From positions 101,532,904-101,596,903 of the forward strand of contig NC_073745.1 of NCBI RefSeq assembly GCF_029784135.1: 64,000 nucleotides of DNA. The letters run 5' to 3'. The notes under the pieces were generated by a model that was not told where the DNA came from, did not search any database, and was given only the letters and a program-made list of their open reading frames with translations. How positions within the stretch are numbered: position 1 is the stretch's first letter; every line of letters starts with the position of its first letter. Made by a program: the position numbers and the translations under genes. This DNA comes from Toxorhynchites rutilus septentrionalis (lineage: Eukaryota; Arthropoda; Insecta; Diptera; Culicidae). Positions 1 through 10,725 of the stretch are shown here, in pieces.

Positions 1-90
1 CCCCCCTCTCCCCTCTGTGGACAAGCGTGGACAATCTTCATACCCGTCCCTCTTTGTCCACGTGGACATTCTTATTTGTTTTTTTGGGAA
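1..90. repeat. GTCCACGTGG dispersed repeat, copy 1
   Basis: Pyrimidine-rich tract followed by GTGGACAAGCGTGGACA and TTTGTCCACGTGGACA. The same arrangement of C-rich runs and GTCCAC/GTGGAC palindromes recurs at 3536-3656, 7470-7594 and 9049-9165. The left end is cut by the window edge. Non-coding; the small frames over it are chance. Confidence 0.6.
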
Positions 91-1181
91 AAAAATGAAA
101 TTTTGGAAAATTAATTTTTCATATTTCTATTTTCTGTTTTGTTTTGACGTAGGACTAAGTCTTTCATTTATGTACCGGGTGCTCGTTCAAAGTTTTGGAA
201 GCGAGAGCGTGACGCTTGGAGTGCAAGGTTTTGAACGTTAATAACTCTCTAACGAAGTGGTATGAAAATCACTTAATTCGAAAAATAAAATGTCCAAGAT
301 GTATATGATTGCAGCTTATTGATTGAAAAAATTGTTTCAATAGCTGAAAAATTGCTTCGAAACATACTATCGAAATCACTATGAATTTTACAATCACTTA
401 AAATATCATTTCAGTCGCGATTGGACTGCGGTTGAGGCATGATGCATGATGTCGACGCCAACCCCTCTCAGTTTCTATTTCACTTTCGCATGAAGTGAGC
501 TTGGAAAATGGTTTGCTTATGAATGCGCCCGAGTGGAGGAATATTCACACACATTTGCGCATTCGGCTAGGTGTTCCCTGATGTAATCCATAAGCATCAG
601 TTTTTATTCTACTTTCACATGGAATGGCCATGAACAATCTCGTGTATTATTCTCACGAAAACAAAACGAACCATGTATCAAATATCATCAGTTGCTTTTA
701 CAAAACCACTCAAACCCGTCGGTTCTTTTCAGGATCAGCAACGAGTTCGAAAGAGTTGAATTTTATGTCAATAACAATTTTATATTTACACTCATCCATC
801 CACACGCTAGCAAGAAAAATTCAGCAATCTTTCGAAATATTCATTCATTCATTGAGAATTGATTCAGATGCTATTTCAAATAAATAATTACTGAGCCAGC
901 GGTAGTCCTACGTCTACCTTGCGATTATATCACAGGCATAACCCACTTCTAGTTTTTTTTAAACAAAAAACAGTAGCTTCAAGAATTTTTCATGGCTTTG
1001 AAATGCAACCATATGGTAATGTTTTGGTATCAAATGATAGCTTATTCTAGTTAGCTACCACTTACTATCAATTTACTTGATCGTAAATGAATTAATCAGT
1101 GGCCAATTTCGGATGCCATTTACTTAGCTGATTCGCAGACTCGTCATTCCATTAAAATTAGTTTAGTACTGTGAAATATTA
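91..1181. other. No gene recognised
   Basis: AT-rich DNA without a convincing ORF. The only recognisable element is GACGTAGGACTAAGTC near 146, a degenerate version of the GACGTAG/CTACGTC motif found at 29796, 34487, 35454, 42780 and 44264. Confidence 0.5.
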
Positions 1182-1640
1182 GGTTGGTGAAAAAGTAATC
1201 CATTATTTTTGGGTGAAATTCAAAACTATTTTTATTATGCTTCGGATTGTCCGATTTGGGTCAAATATGTACCGTTTTGTTGCAAAATTCTAAAGGTAGC
1301 TTCATAATGTCTATATCATCGAGGTCTGAGTGCTTATGGGCGATAAACTCTAGCAATAGATTTTTATGATCTTCTTTTCATCCCAATTTCTTATCACTCT
1401 GGAAATTTTGCAATGCGAGGAAAAGGTGGTAATCGCTTGGTGCCGGGTCCGGATTATATGGTGGATGCATAAAAACATCCCAATCAAGTTCTCGGAAAGC
1501 TGTGGCCTTGCGTTGTTCTGATGGAACACAAAACCTCTTCTGTTAGCCAGTTTTGAACGTTTCTGGTCAATCGCTAGCTTCAAACGGTCCATTTGTTGAC
1601 AGTAGAGAACTCAATTTAGTATATTGCACTGAAATGAAAA
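1182..1640 (-). pseudogene. mariner transposase relic with one terminal repeat
   Basis: The left end reads TTAGGTTGGTGAAAAAGTAA, which resembles mariner terminal repeats of the TTAGGTTGGTG type. On the - strand, about 1592-1380 encodes the C-terminal catalytic part of a mariner transposase: FHQNNARPQ, where the family has HQDNARPH, and, after a frameshift, MHPPYNPDPAPSDYHLF, which carries the last catalytic Asp. The second catalytic Asp is Asn here. Only about 90 codons remain, with frame breaks, so this is a dead fragment. The other terminal repeat was not found. Confidence 0.75.
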
Positions 1641-3193
1641 ATTAAAAAAAAATTATATTTGAAAAAATTTAAAAATAAAATAAGTTGCACGTTTTGACAC
1701 CGTACACACCAATCACTATTTCAGCAGCCTGGGCTGCATTTTTGCATTTATGAAAGCAAAAGTGTAAAATGTACCGAATTTCCTATTTGTTGACCTCCAT
1801 TGTAAAGACCTTGTAACTCACTCAAGATTGAGGAGTAAAAGGTCGAATTTTTAAGGGATTTTGGAACACCTGCAGCTTCGATATAAATGATGACATGAAG
1901 ATAAAAAATACAGCATTTTCAGACTACAAATTTTTAGTTCAGGGATATCGTACGTACATATTTTTTGTGTGATGTGTATATTCGTTGTAAACAAAAGACA
2001 TTGTAAGAAAAGATAATGCGTTTTTTGCTTGCTTTCAAAGCTTCTATAGATTTGAAAAATAAATGCCCAATAACAATCCAATCAACCTGATTTTTTTGCT
2101 TCCATTTGGTTCATAGAAAGTTTCAGTAGAACTATTTTCTACAGAGGTATTCTCTAGCGAATGAAAAATTATGCTTTCATTTTGAATTAAGAATATTTCA
2201 TGAAATAATGAACGCACAACAAATCGATGTTCAAATATACCCACCGCAAACTTGAAAATATTTTATACAAGGTCCAGTTGTGGCTTTGACGAATGCATGA
2301 TTTTATAACAGAGTTATAGCGTTTTTTTCGATGTCGCATTTTGCTCCTCTATTTTTATTTTTTGTCGAGTGTAGTTCTTTGCCCACTTCGGAATACGGTC
2401 GATCACAGGAAATGTCGGTTCATTTACACACTCGATTCACCTTCAGTCGTCAGCGCAATACGAAACTGCTGATCCGGAATATTTAAGTGATAGAGGATCG
2501 TAAAAAATATTCCACGCCTATGGTCAAATCTCAACTACGAAAGAATTATTGAACTTTTCCTCGAGGCCGGTTTTTACCTTAAACTGACTTTAATTCGAGA
2601 AGTACGCTGCTTATCACAATTCAATTTGAGGAAATTTTGCATAAAATTCTGTTGTGAAACATTCAAATTAGTAGAAGGTAACAAGAAGGATAACAGTGTG
2701 GTGTCAAGGAAGGAGTTGTAGAGTGGTTGGAGAGCTTTAATTTAGTTGATAGAAACAAACCAGTTTATCATGCACTTTTGGAAAATTAACAAAAAAAACA
2801 CAATATTTTAATTTTTTTTCTTTTCGCTACATCTAAAAGTTACTTGGTTTCATTCATTCCAATGTTCTACAACTGCATTCAACGCAAAATTTTCTAATCT
2901 TTCAAATGAGCAGCATAAGTATTCTATGTAGTGTACTTTCAAAATTTTAGTCAGTTCAAGACATAAAATTAGGCTCAAGAAAACTTCAACAATGTCCTAG
3001 TGGCTAGTGATGCATGGGCAATCTAATGCAAATATAAATATTGATTCCTAGAAATTTCTGAAATTAAAATACTTTATAACAATGATTTCACACGCAATTC
3101 TGTATGAGAAACTATACAGACATTATTATCCTAGCTGTTCTCGAGATATAACAAAATGTATAGAAAATTGTATTTGATGAAAAATCATTTACT
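1641..3193. other. No gene recognised
   Basis: AT-rich sequence with only short overlapping frames of no family I recognise. No terminal repeats or tRNA-like boxes were seen. Confidence 0.45.
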
Positions 3194-3239
3194 CATATCA
3201 TGAAATTTCAACTCATAATGGTTGAGATTTCATGATATG
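3194..3239. repeat. Hairpin-forming inverted repeat
   Basis: CATATCATGAAATTTCAAC at 3194-3212 pairs with 3221-3239 across an 8-nt spacer with one mismatch. It is a short perfect-loop palindrome in otherwise featureless DNA and could be a MITE core. Confidence 0.75.
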
Positions 3240-3535
3240 GATCGTTTAATTTTAATTGGTTTTGGACTATAAGGGTCTATGCATACCCCGTAACTACAAA
3301 AGTTCGATCATAGGAAATAGTTTGGTCATTCACAGTTTACGTGAAATATTTTCATAATACAGATTTCACCGAAGATCAATGATCAATGATAAAATAAAAA
3401 TATATGAACATTTGACCGGGCAGTTCTCTCAGGTGGCTCAATCGGTTTTTTTGATAAATACAGAGTTTTGAAATTCTTGAATATGTGTTGATTAATTTCA
3501 TTTTGAATGTATAGGTGGTTGTATTTTATAGCAAA

Positions 3536-3656
3536 TCTTCCTGTCCACGTGGACCCAGTCTGTACCCCTTTCCCCCTCTTCGTGGACAAGCGTGGACATT
3601 TCCCTACCCCCTACCCCTCCTAAAGTTGTCCACGTGGTATGTGGACAGCCCCTAAG
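3536..3656. repeat. GTCCACGTGG dispersed repeat, copy 2
   Basis: Begins CTGTCCACGTGGACCCAG, contains CGTGGACAAGCGTGGACAT, then a C/T tract, and ends GTCCACGTGGTATGTGGACA followed by GCCCCT. The end is shared with 7563-7594 and, inverted, with 9052-9075. Confidence 0.7.
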
Positions 3657-4030
3657 ATACAATGGTACACTCCTGCTTTTACAAAACACGAAACTAGTGC
3701 CTAGTGGCTACAAGGAACCTTGTCAAAAATTAACCTGGCAGTAGCCTAGTCAGTGACATCGACTGGCGAGTTCGGGGGGTGCGGACCGTCCCCGTGTACA
3801 CGATTTTATGGGGTGCAGACCCCTACAATAACAAATACTGCACCATTCGGCATACATCATACACAGATTGCGAAAAGGGGAGGGGGTGTGGCCAGACACA
3901 TCCACCCCGGGTGCGTAAGTTCCACTCGACGCCACTGAGCTTAGTGGTTGCAATAGGTTCTTCTACCATTGATCTTTTGGAACAACTGCTTGGTTATATC
4001 CGATTTCAAGGAAAAGTTCAAAAGCTTAAT
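3657..4030. other. GC-rich block, unrecognised
   Basis: Between 3770 and 3930 base composition rises sharply (for example TCGGGGGGTGCGGACCGTCC), unlike its surroundings. Open frames exist on both strands but match nothing I know. It is probably a fragment of a GC-rich mobile element. Confidence 0.3.
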
Positions 4031-4250
4031 TTATACCAGTTCATTCCAGAATCTTTCGTCAAAAACTGTCATTATGTTTTTAATATTATTCAAAGAGTCG
4101 CAGTTCTTGTGCTTGAGAAAATTAGACTGAATTAGTCTGAATAAGTGATAATCTAAAAGTGCTATATCTGGTGACCATGGTAGATGGAATGGCACATCCC
4201 AGCCGAACTCCAAAATTGTTTGCCGGATTGTCAAAAAGAAATGAGGTCTG
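4031..4250 (-). pseudogene. mariner transposase relic (C-terminal part)
   Basis: The - strand frame contains RQTILEFGWDVPFHLPWSPD and IALLDYHLFRLIQSNFL, matching the last third of mariner transposases (canonical HPPYSPDxAPSDYHLF), with several substitutions in the catalytic motif; the final Asp of the DD34D triad is present in LLDYHLF. Upstream parts and terminal repeats are missing. It is distinct from the fragment at 1182-1640. Confidence 0.75.
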
Positions 4251-4429
4251 ACGTTACTCTGGTGTAACAGGATTTCAATAATATTAACTAATACTAAACG
4301 AGTCCCTTCCTTAATTCGTCCAGTTACGAGCTGTATTTATTGTAAACTGACCAGACAGTCTCGCATTCCAATAAAATGTCCCGCGTAAGATTACGTCCCG
4401 CAAATCATTGTTGGGTTACTTATAGAACA

Positions 4430-4625
4430 GCAGTCCGATGTTTCTTGCAGAGCAGAGCAGTTGTATGGATGAATCGATCTTTGTTCCACCGTGGATCGAT
4501 CTCCATCGCTGATGATGGTTGCGTGGACGTAGTTATTCTATAACAACACAAAGATGGTCAATTGAGGGCCCTGAGTTTGAACTCACGATCGATCGCTTAG
4601 TAAGTGAACGCGTAACCAAGTAGCT
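4430..4625 (-). repeat. tRNA-derived SINE, 5' part, reverse copy
   Basis: The reverse complement of this stretch matches the head of the SINE at 34656-35195, including a GTGAGTTCAAACTC-type B box, the duplicated GATCGATC and the downstream CAGCGATGGAGATCGATCCA. Only the head and part of the body remain. It abuts a Tc1-type transposase relic, which suggests insertion next to or into it. Confidence 0.7.
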
Positions 4626-4639
4626 ACGAAGACCCCCGA

Positions 4640-5345
4640 CGTGTTCTTTTACCTTTTCGTGGCTTTTCGTGGTCGACCCTCTCTACATTTTGGCCATTCG
4701 CCCAAAAGTTTTCTATCGGTCGCATCTGGGGAATGTTGGGAAGGATGACGGTCTTCGCGACAATGGTTATCTCCAGCCGATCCATTCTCCAGTGATCTTT
4801 TGACATAATGGGCTGATCCCAGGTTCAGCATAAAGATCACATCACCTTCGCAACTTCCGGTAAACACTTCGTACTATATATCTCTCCGTTCACCATATGA
4901 CTCGAAAGAAGATCGGCTTGGACATTCGCTTCACGTCTGTCAGAGAAGGATCTTCTTCGAGAACTTGATGTGGATGATATACGCCAAGTACCCGTTGAAT
5001 TCTAGCATCAAGTACGTCTCGTCTTTCATTATGAGCACGAAATGAAGTTTTCCCCAGTGAAAAAGAAGTTTTTCACTTCTTTCGCCGGAAAGAACTTTTC
5101 AACCAACACCTCAAGCTACTCCTTCTGTGTGATTGCCTGCTGCTCAGATACGGCCGGTCTCGTCTGATGCTTCCGCATAAAAATGTCCATTTTGGCATGA
5201 TTCTCCTTCACCGTTTGGCCGGTTGCTTCGATCTCCCGGCTTAAGGAGCGGCAGGAAGATGATGTTGTAAACACCGGATCGGCTATATCTGGCAGACATA
5301 AAGTGTCTCAGGATGTCCAAATCCTTCGCTGTAGGGTGGAACATT
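4640..5345 (-). pseudogene. Tc1/IS630-type DDE transposase relic
   Basis: The - strand, read across several frameshifts, carries blocks of a Tc1/IS630-superfamily (DDE_3) transposase in order: MKDETYLMLEF (first catalytic Asp), LGSAHYVKRSL where the family has the second catalytic Asp, and MRPIENFWAN with the catalytic Glu. Upstream pieces (SEQQAITQKE, FFPAKEV) match the linker before the catalytic core. Stops and frameshifts prevent any full product. The N-terminal DNA-binding region is only faintly visible near 5300 and no terminal repeats were identified. Confidence 0.65.
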
Positions 5346-6704
5346 CAGTATGAAAAAAATCATCAAGTTGCTTGACAGTGCTGCTGCTGCGAATCAACAG
5401 CCTTGAATCATTTTTGTTATAGGCTTAATAAACGTAAAACTTAAGGAAAATTTGTTCCATTAAATTATCTTTCATCGCCATCCGAAATTAGTCCTTTTTT
5501 TTAATGCATACGTTAACACTAAAATTAAGAAAAATGAATTGGAATTTTCGAGCATTTCATTCGATAATTTGAAGAAAATTGTAGAATTTGAATCTTGCTT
5601 GCCAGACGTAAATACTCTGATTGAGCGAGTGGTTTCCAGGCGTAAGCAAAATCTAAACCACCGAAAAATCACAATCGAGTGCCGATACTCAGAAAGAAAT
5701 AACACAGATCAGTTTAGACTCGCTAAACTATGGTTTATGTTCACATAACATATATGTATAACGTTTTGTTTTTTTGTGTCCCGCGTTAGATCTCTGACCA
5801 TCTGGTTACTCTAATTTATTGGAATTTGTCGAATGGTTGTTTGATAAATGCTCATAACACATAATTTCTTTTCAATACCATCAGACACATAGCATGATTT
5901 TCTTCGCGCGAAGATCGGCTTTAGGAACAGCTAATGGTTTATATCGATTGTCCCAAGATTCTATCGTTCAAAATTGTTGTGAATTATTTAACTTTTCATC
6001 ACACTTCACGAATTGCATCAAAAAGCGATTTTATTCAAACAAATGCTCAAGTATGGGTTTTTTAATCTTTGTAGCAAATCTGTTAATTCAATTGTCGTGT
6101 ACCAACGACGTCTTGATTCTGATGACAATCAAATGGCGGCATGCATGAACTTTCCGGGCCACCCTATAGAAAAGTATTCCAGGAATTTCCACATTCCAAA
6201 GAAATAAAAATATCGCTGCTAGAAACCTCCTCCAGAGAGGTCGTTGTTCGACTTCCTTTGTCGCAAAACCTTGGAAGTTCTCGACACAATGCCAGAAACT
6301 GAAAATCGGTCGAATTCTAATTGATGCGAATCTTTTCTGAAAATTACATCCTAGCTATCAGGGCTCTGCATAGTCATAGTCAACTGAGGATAGTCAGCTA
6401 ACTATCTGACTGACTATACCCGTATTCAGTTAGTAATGACTTCTGCCTTCTTCACGCAGTTTCTCCGCCAAAACGACTAAACAGTCAGTCGCGCGTTTAG
6501 TCGCTCTCTCCCTCTACCGACTCGACTATATCATTTCATTCTTCCCAGTCAAATTGTCCTCATTGCATTTTAAAGTGACTTCCCCCAAAACGAATTCGTT
6601 CCTCTTACAGGTGAGCTAGATTCTTTTGTATCGTACACGAAAATCACGTATAAAACAGCGTGCAGTGTGTGTGTGCGCTATTCTGCTCGCTATTTACTAA
6701 TACC
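5346..6704. other. No gene recognised
   Basis: Short overlapping frames on both strands at 5472-6207 show no known motif. Around 6370-6420 and 6490-6540 there are repeated AGTCAG/CTGACT and GTCGAGTCG-type words that fold into small hairpins. Nothing further is supportable. Confidence 0.4.
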
Positions 6705-7001
6705 AACGCGAGCACCTGCTCCCGTGGCCGAGTGGTTAGCGTCATAACTAACATTCCGGGTGTTCGGGTTCGATTCCCGTTCTGGTCGGGGGAATTTTTC
6801 GTCAAAGAAATTTCCTCCGACTTGCACTGTGATCACGCGTATTCTAGAGCTTGCCACTCAGAATGCATTCAAGGCGTGTTATTTGGCATAGAAATCTCAA
6901 CTAAGTACTAATAAAAATGACGCAAGTAATACTACGTTGAGACGGCGAAGTTCCTCTAGGAACGTTAGTGCCATTGAAGAAGAAGAAGAACGCGAGCACC
7001 T
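6705..7001 (+). mobile_element. Feilai-type SINE, full-length copy 1
   Basis: Body 6718-6988 flanked by a perfect 13-bp target-site duplication AACGCGAGCACCT (6705-6717 and 6989-7001). The head is tRNA-related: an A-box-like TGGCCGAGTGGTTAG and a perfect B box GGTTCGATTCC, as needed for RNA polymerase III. A conserved tRNA-unrelated body follows, and the 3' end is a short (GAA)n run. This structure matches the published description of Feilai SINEs in Aedes aegypti. The open frame over it is not a gene. Confidence 0.92.
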
Positions 7002-7469
7002 TCATAGCATACTTGGTAAATGTCTAAGTTCGTTGGTTTGGGTTCACGATGGGTAGACAATAAACCGTCCATTGATGGGGTAACTTCTTTTTGCATCAGA
7101 AATCATGTTTTCGTTCCTCTTTATATGGACGTAAAAAAAATGTTGCGTAGGCGGGTGTAAAATTAGTGTCAGGGGGAAATGGTATTGTGGATTGAAGTCA
7201 GTTGAATGAAGAGGCAGATTTGTATTCATTAATCGAGTCAGTTAAAATAACCACTAACTGCACTAGTTCACCGGTCATCCTCGCTAGTCAATTCATTTTC
7301 TAGTCAAGTCACTTTTTGTTGCCGGCGACTGCCGAAGCAGTTCTAATCGAAGAGAAGCTACTGAGAGTAAAGTCGGTCTTCATTTTTCACTTTCGAAGAT
7401 TTCGGGCTCTGCTAGCTACTTCGAAATGTATTGTAATGTATTGTAGATGTATTTGAAAAAAATCTTTTA
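7002..7469. other. No gene recognised
   Basis: AT-rich linker without convincing coding potential or repeat ends. Confidence 0.4.
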
Positions 7470-7594
7470 ATGTGTCCACGTGGAAATTATCTATACTCCC
7501 TCGCCCCTCACCATGGACCATCATAGACATTTTCGTAACCCCTACCCCCCCCCCCCCCCTTAAAGTTGTCCACGTGGTATGTGGACAGCCCCTT
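7470..7594. repeat. GTCCACGTGG dispersed repeat, copy 3
   Basis: Opens TGTCCACGTGGAAAT and closes GTCCACGTGGTATGTGGACA plus GCCCCT, as in copy 2. A C run of about 16 (7550-7559 region) interrupts the pyrimidine tract and is a likely slippage site. Confidence 0.7.
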
Positions 7595-8855
7595 GACATT
7601 TTACAATTATTCAATTGTGTATCTCAAAAAATATATAATTTTCTTTATTATGATATATGCGTAGAAATATATCCAATCAATTGATGCAAACATCTTTGCG
7701 ATCTATCTGGTTGAGTTGTATGCATTCAAAATCTTTTTTCATTAGCTGATACAGTATGACTAGTGACTACTGTTTATATTGTGCTATTTCACCAATATAT
7801 TTGTAACACTCGTGGGGCCAATTAACTAATAATTCTTAATGGATTGCATCAGATTTTCTCGTATCAGTGGACAGCATGCGTAATGTTGCTAATTTTACTG
7901 TATCAGTGATCTTTATTCTCTCTTCCTACGAGATCAGCAACACAACGTTTCCCATGTACTAAATATTGCACATCACGAGACTTCCATGTGAGCCAATCAA
8001 AACACCCATTTGCATGTGCATTGATTAGCGGCGCAATCATCCGAATGCATTCGAAACACAAATTGATATCAATTTGTTTTCCACCATTGACAAACAGCAT
8101 TGCTGACGTCGAATCGAAACGCCAGAGAAAAACACATACAAATTCTTGTTTGTCAGTTTCTAAGGCTTCTAATCGCTCTGATTGCTCTTCCTGGTAGTTT
8201 CGCGTCTTATGAATCGAAACGATGGCATAGGCACCGAGCGGCTGGCCGGTCTCCCTAGCGCCAAGGTCAAGTTTATAAAAAGAACACCAGCCCCCCGGCG
8301 TCATCTCAGTTGCTCGCCAACAGCTGATTGGAGCAGAAGTGCGAATAGGAAGAGAAGTGTGGCTTACCGTTGATAGTGGTGAAAGAGTTCCAATATTACG
8401 TTGCTTATTAGGTAATCATACTTATCTGGTGGTTTTGAGGCATTAGAAACAGTTCTTTAGGGAATGGGGGCAGGACATATTCAGTGATTGGAAGCAGTAC
8501 AGTCAAACTGTGCTCAGAGAAGTGTTTCAAAAAGAAATGCTTTCAATATATAATCTGTTGTCTGGCAGTGGGGTTCAAAATTAACAAAAGTAGAAATTGT
8601 TTTTATTTTCGCAGAAATTTAACTGCTTTAACTGCAGGACAGAAATACCTGCTTACGATAAGAAACGATTGCCCTAATACGTTCAAATATTTCCATCGAG
8701 TAAATTCAAATTGTCCAGTATTGCACTTCGCATTGCTGTTGGCCTGACGGGAAAGTTGCTATAAAACCACGTGGTACTCAACGTGTTAATACAAAAAAAA
8801 ATATTGCGCCGTAGTATTTTCATCAAAATTTTATGTATATGGAAAAAGTAGAGAT
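7595..8855. other. No gene recognised; one promoter-like site
   Basis: A 133-codon frame on the - strand (8304-7903) has no recognisable motif, and its + strand shadow is equally open, so I do not call it a gene. The promoter-like site at 8274 is listed separately. Confidence 0.35.
8274..8310 (+). promoter_or_regulatory. Possible core promoter (TATA plus initiator)
   Basis: TATAAAA at 8274-8280 is followed by TCAGT at 8306-8310, the arthropod initiator pentamer, with 34 nt from the TATA T to the initiator A, slightly long against the usual spacing of about 30. A GC-richer stretch precedes it. No downstream ORF or exon is evident, so it could be a relic promoter of a mobile element. Confidence 0.25.
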
Positions 8856-9047
8856 GTGCTCCCGTGGCGTGGTTAGCGTGAAACCTAACATGTCGGGAGT
8901 TCGGGTTCGATTCCCGTTCTGTTCGGGAGAATTTTTCGTCAAAGATTTTTCCTCCGACTTGCACTGTGATCACACGTATTCTAGAGCTTGCCACTCAGAA
9001 TGCATTCAAGGCGTGTTATTTGGCATAGAAATCTCAACTAAATACTA
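8856..9047 (+). mobile_element. Feilai-type SINE, truncated copy 2
   Basis: Same head and body as the copies at 6718 and 61374, with a small deletion in the A-box region (TGGCGTGGTTAG) and an intact B box GGTTCGATTCC. The copy stops after AACTAAATACTAA, lacking the distal body and GAA tail, and runs directly into another repeat at 9049. No target-site duplication was found. Confidence 0.85.
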
Positions 9048-9048
9048 A

Positions 9049-9165
9049 GGGTCTGTCCACATACCACGTGGACAGTAAAAGCACGATTTTAGACTACCCC
9101 CTCCCCCTCCGTGGACAAGCGTGGACATTGACTATACTCCTTCCCTGCTGTCCACGTGGACAATC
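9049..9165. repeat. GTCCACGTGG dispersed repeat, copy 4 (reverse orientation)
   Basis: Starts GTCTGTCCACATACCACGTG, the reverse complement of the end of copies 2 and 3, then a C-rich tract, GTGGACAAGCGTGGACATTG, and ends TGTCCACGTGGACAATCTT. It joins the broken end of the SINE at 9047 and may be what truncated it. Confidence 0.7.
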
Positions 9166-9768
9166 TTCCATGTATTTCAATTGAAAAAAGGAAATAATTG
9201 CATTGTGCATATATTCAATTTTAAATCAGTCTTATTTTATATTTGGTGTTTTTTAATGATAAAAATTATTCAAGAAAAAAACATGTTCTTTTTTTGTTAA
9301 TGGAGACTAAAAATCTTTCGATTCATGCGTCTCCGCAAATCACATATTCAAAAAAATAAGTAGGCAAAAGTTCAAAAGCTTCTCAACTGTACTTCGTCCA
9401 GCTACAGTACCTCAATTTGACTGTTGTTGTCAGCCCAATACAAAACCTTTCCCGTCATCGTTAGTAAAATTTTCAGAGGACACGTTCCATTCCATATATG
9501 GGCTAAAAGCGATTTGAAAATATGTTTTATTAACAAATTCCCAGCGACCATTCTGCATTGAATATCCAGATGATTTCCAGAGTGCTCATGAGGCAAAATG
9601 ACACTAGGCAATCCCTTTTTCTTTAGATGAAAAGCTTTACTTTCGGGGCCTGCAACATTGAAAGCGTTTTACCCTGATAATAATCTTAAATTGAAAAAAA
9701 TAGTACCAATGGGCTTTTTAGTAGTAACGGTTGTCTTTTATTTTTTGGTCCTTTCATTTATGTAGTAC
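9166..9768. other. No gene recognised
   Basis: AT-rich. A 69-codon frame on the - strand near 9611-9402 has no recognisable motif. Confidence 0.4.
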
Positions 9769-10725
9769 TAGCTAACCCGGCAAACTTCGTCCCGCCCATT
9801 TACTTGATTAATTCTCGAGTAATGCAGAAATTTGTGTTTTATTTGTATGGCAGCCACCCCTAAGAGAGGGGGAGGGGTATCTAACCACCATAGAAACATT
9901 CATTGCACCCTAAAGTTTTCATATGCCTAATTTGGTTTAATTTGCTTGATTAATTCTCGGGTAATGCAAAAATTTGTGTTTCATTTGTACGGCAGCCCCC
10001 TCTAAGAGAGGGGGAAGGAGTATCTTAACACCATAGAAACATTTATTGCATCCTAAAACCTCCACATGCCAAATTTTGTTTCATTTGCTTGATTAATTCT
10101 CGAGTAATGCAGAAATTTGTGTTTCATTTGTATGGCAGCCCCCCCTTTGAGTGGGGGAAAGACTGTCTAACCATCATAGAAACATTTATTGCACCCTAAA
10201 ACTTTCACATGCCAACTTTGGTTTCGTTTGATTGATTAATTTCCGAGTAATGCAAAAAATTGTGTTTCATTTGTATGGCAGCCCCCTCTAAGAGAGGGGG
10301 AAGGAGTATCTTATCACCATAGAAACATTTATTGCATCCTAAAACCTCCACATGCCAAATTAGGTTTCATTTGCTTGATTAATTCTCGAGTAATGCAGAA
10401 ATTTGTGTTTCTTTTGTATGGCAGCCCCCCCTTTGAGTGGGGGAAGGACTGTCTAACCATCATAGAAACATTTATTGCACCCTAAAACTTTCACATGCCA
10501 ACTTTGGTTTCGTTTGCTTGGTTAATTTCCGAGTAATGCAGAAATTTGTGTTTCATTTGTATGGCAGCCCCCTTAGAGAGGGGGGAGGGGTCTCAAAATA
10601 TCCCGAAAACCTTCCCCGGCCCCAAAAACCTCTACATACCAATTTTCATGTCGATCGGTTCAGTAGTTTCCGAGTCTATAAGAATCAGACAGACAGACAT
10701 CACTCCATTTTTATATATATAGATT
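9769..10725 (+). repeat. Six-unit 143-bp tandem array within a mobile-element-like frame
   Basis: The landmark GGCAGCC recurs near 9848, 9991, 10134, 10276, 10419 and 10561, a period of 142-143 bp. Units 2 and 4 share AAGAGAGGGGGAAGGAGTAT while units 3 and 5 share TTTGAGTGGGGGAA, so the array is a two-unit higher-order repeat. It opens with CTAGCTAACCCGGCAAACTT and closes with GTTTCCGAGTCTATAAGAAT, CAGACAGACAGACAT and a TATATATA tail, an arrangement common in insect repeats of uncertain class. A partial relative lies at 46073-46460. Confidence 0.8.

Noticed and set aside
6718..6792. Functional tRNA gene at the SINE head
   Set aside because: A and B boxes are present, but the sequence runs into the SINE body with no tRNA 3' half that folds, and it is repeated with target-site duplications.
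6660..6911. 83-codon frame over the first SINE (and equivalents at 8833 and 61327)
   Set aside because: The frame is the translation of Feilai SINE DNA, starts in the tRNA-like head and recurs wherever the SINE does.
7903..8304. 133-codon frame on the - strand
   Set aside because: No recognised motif, overlapping open frames on the other strand, and composition like the flanks.
9769..10725. CRISPR array
   Set aside because: The repeats are contiguous 143-bp units without unique spacers, in a eukaryotic context.
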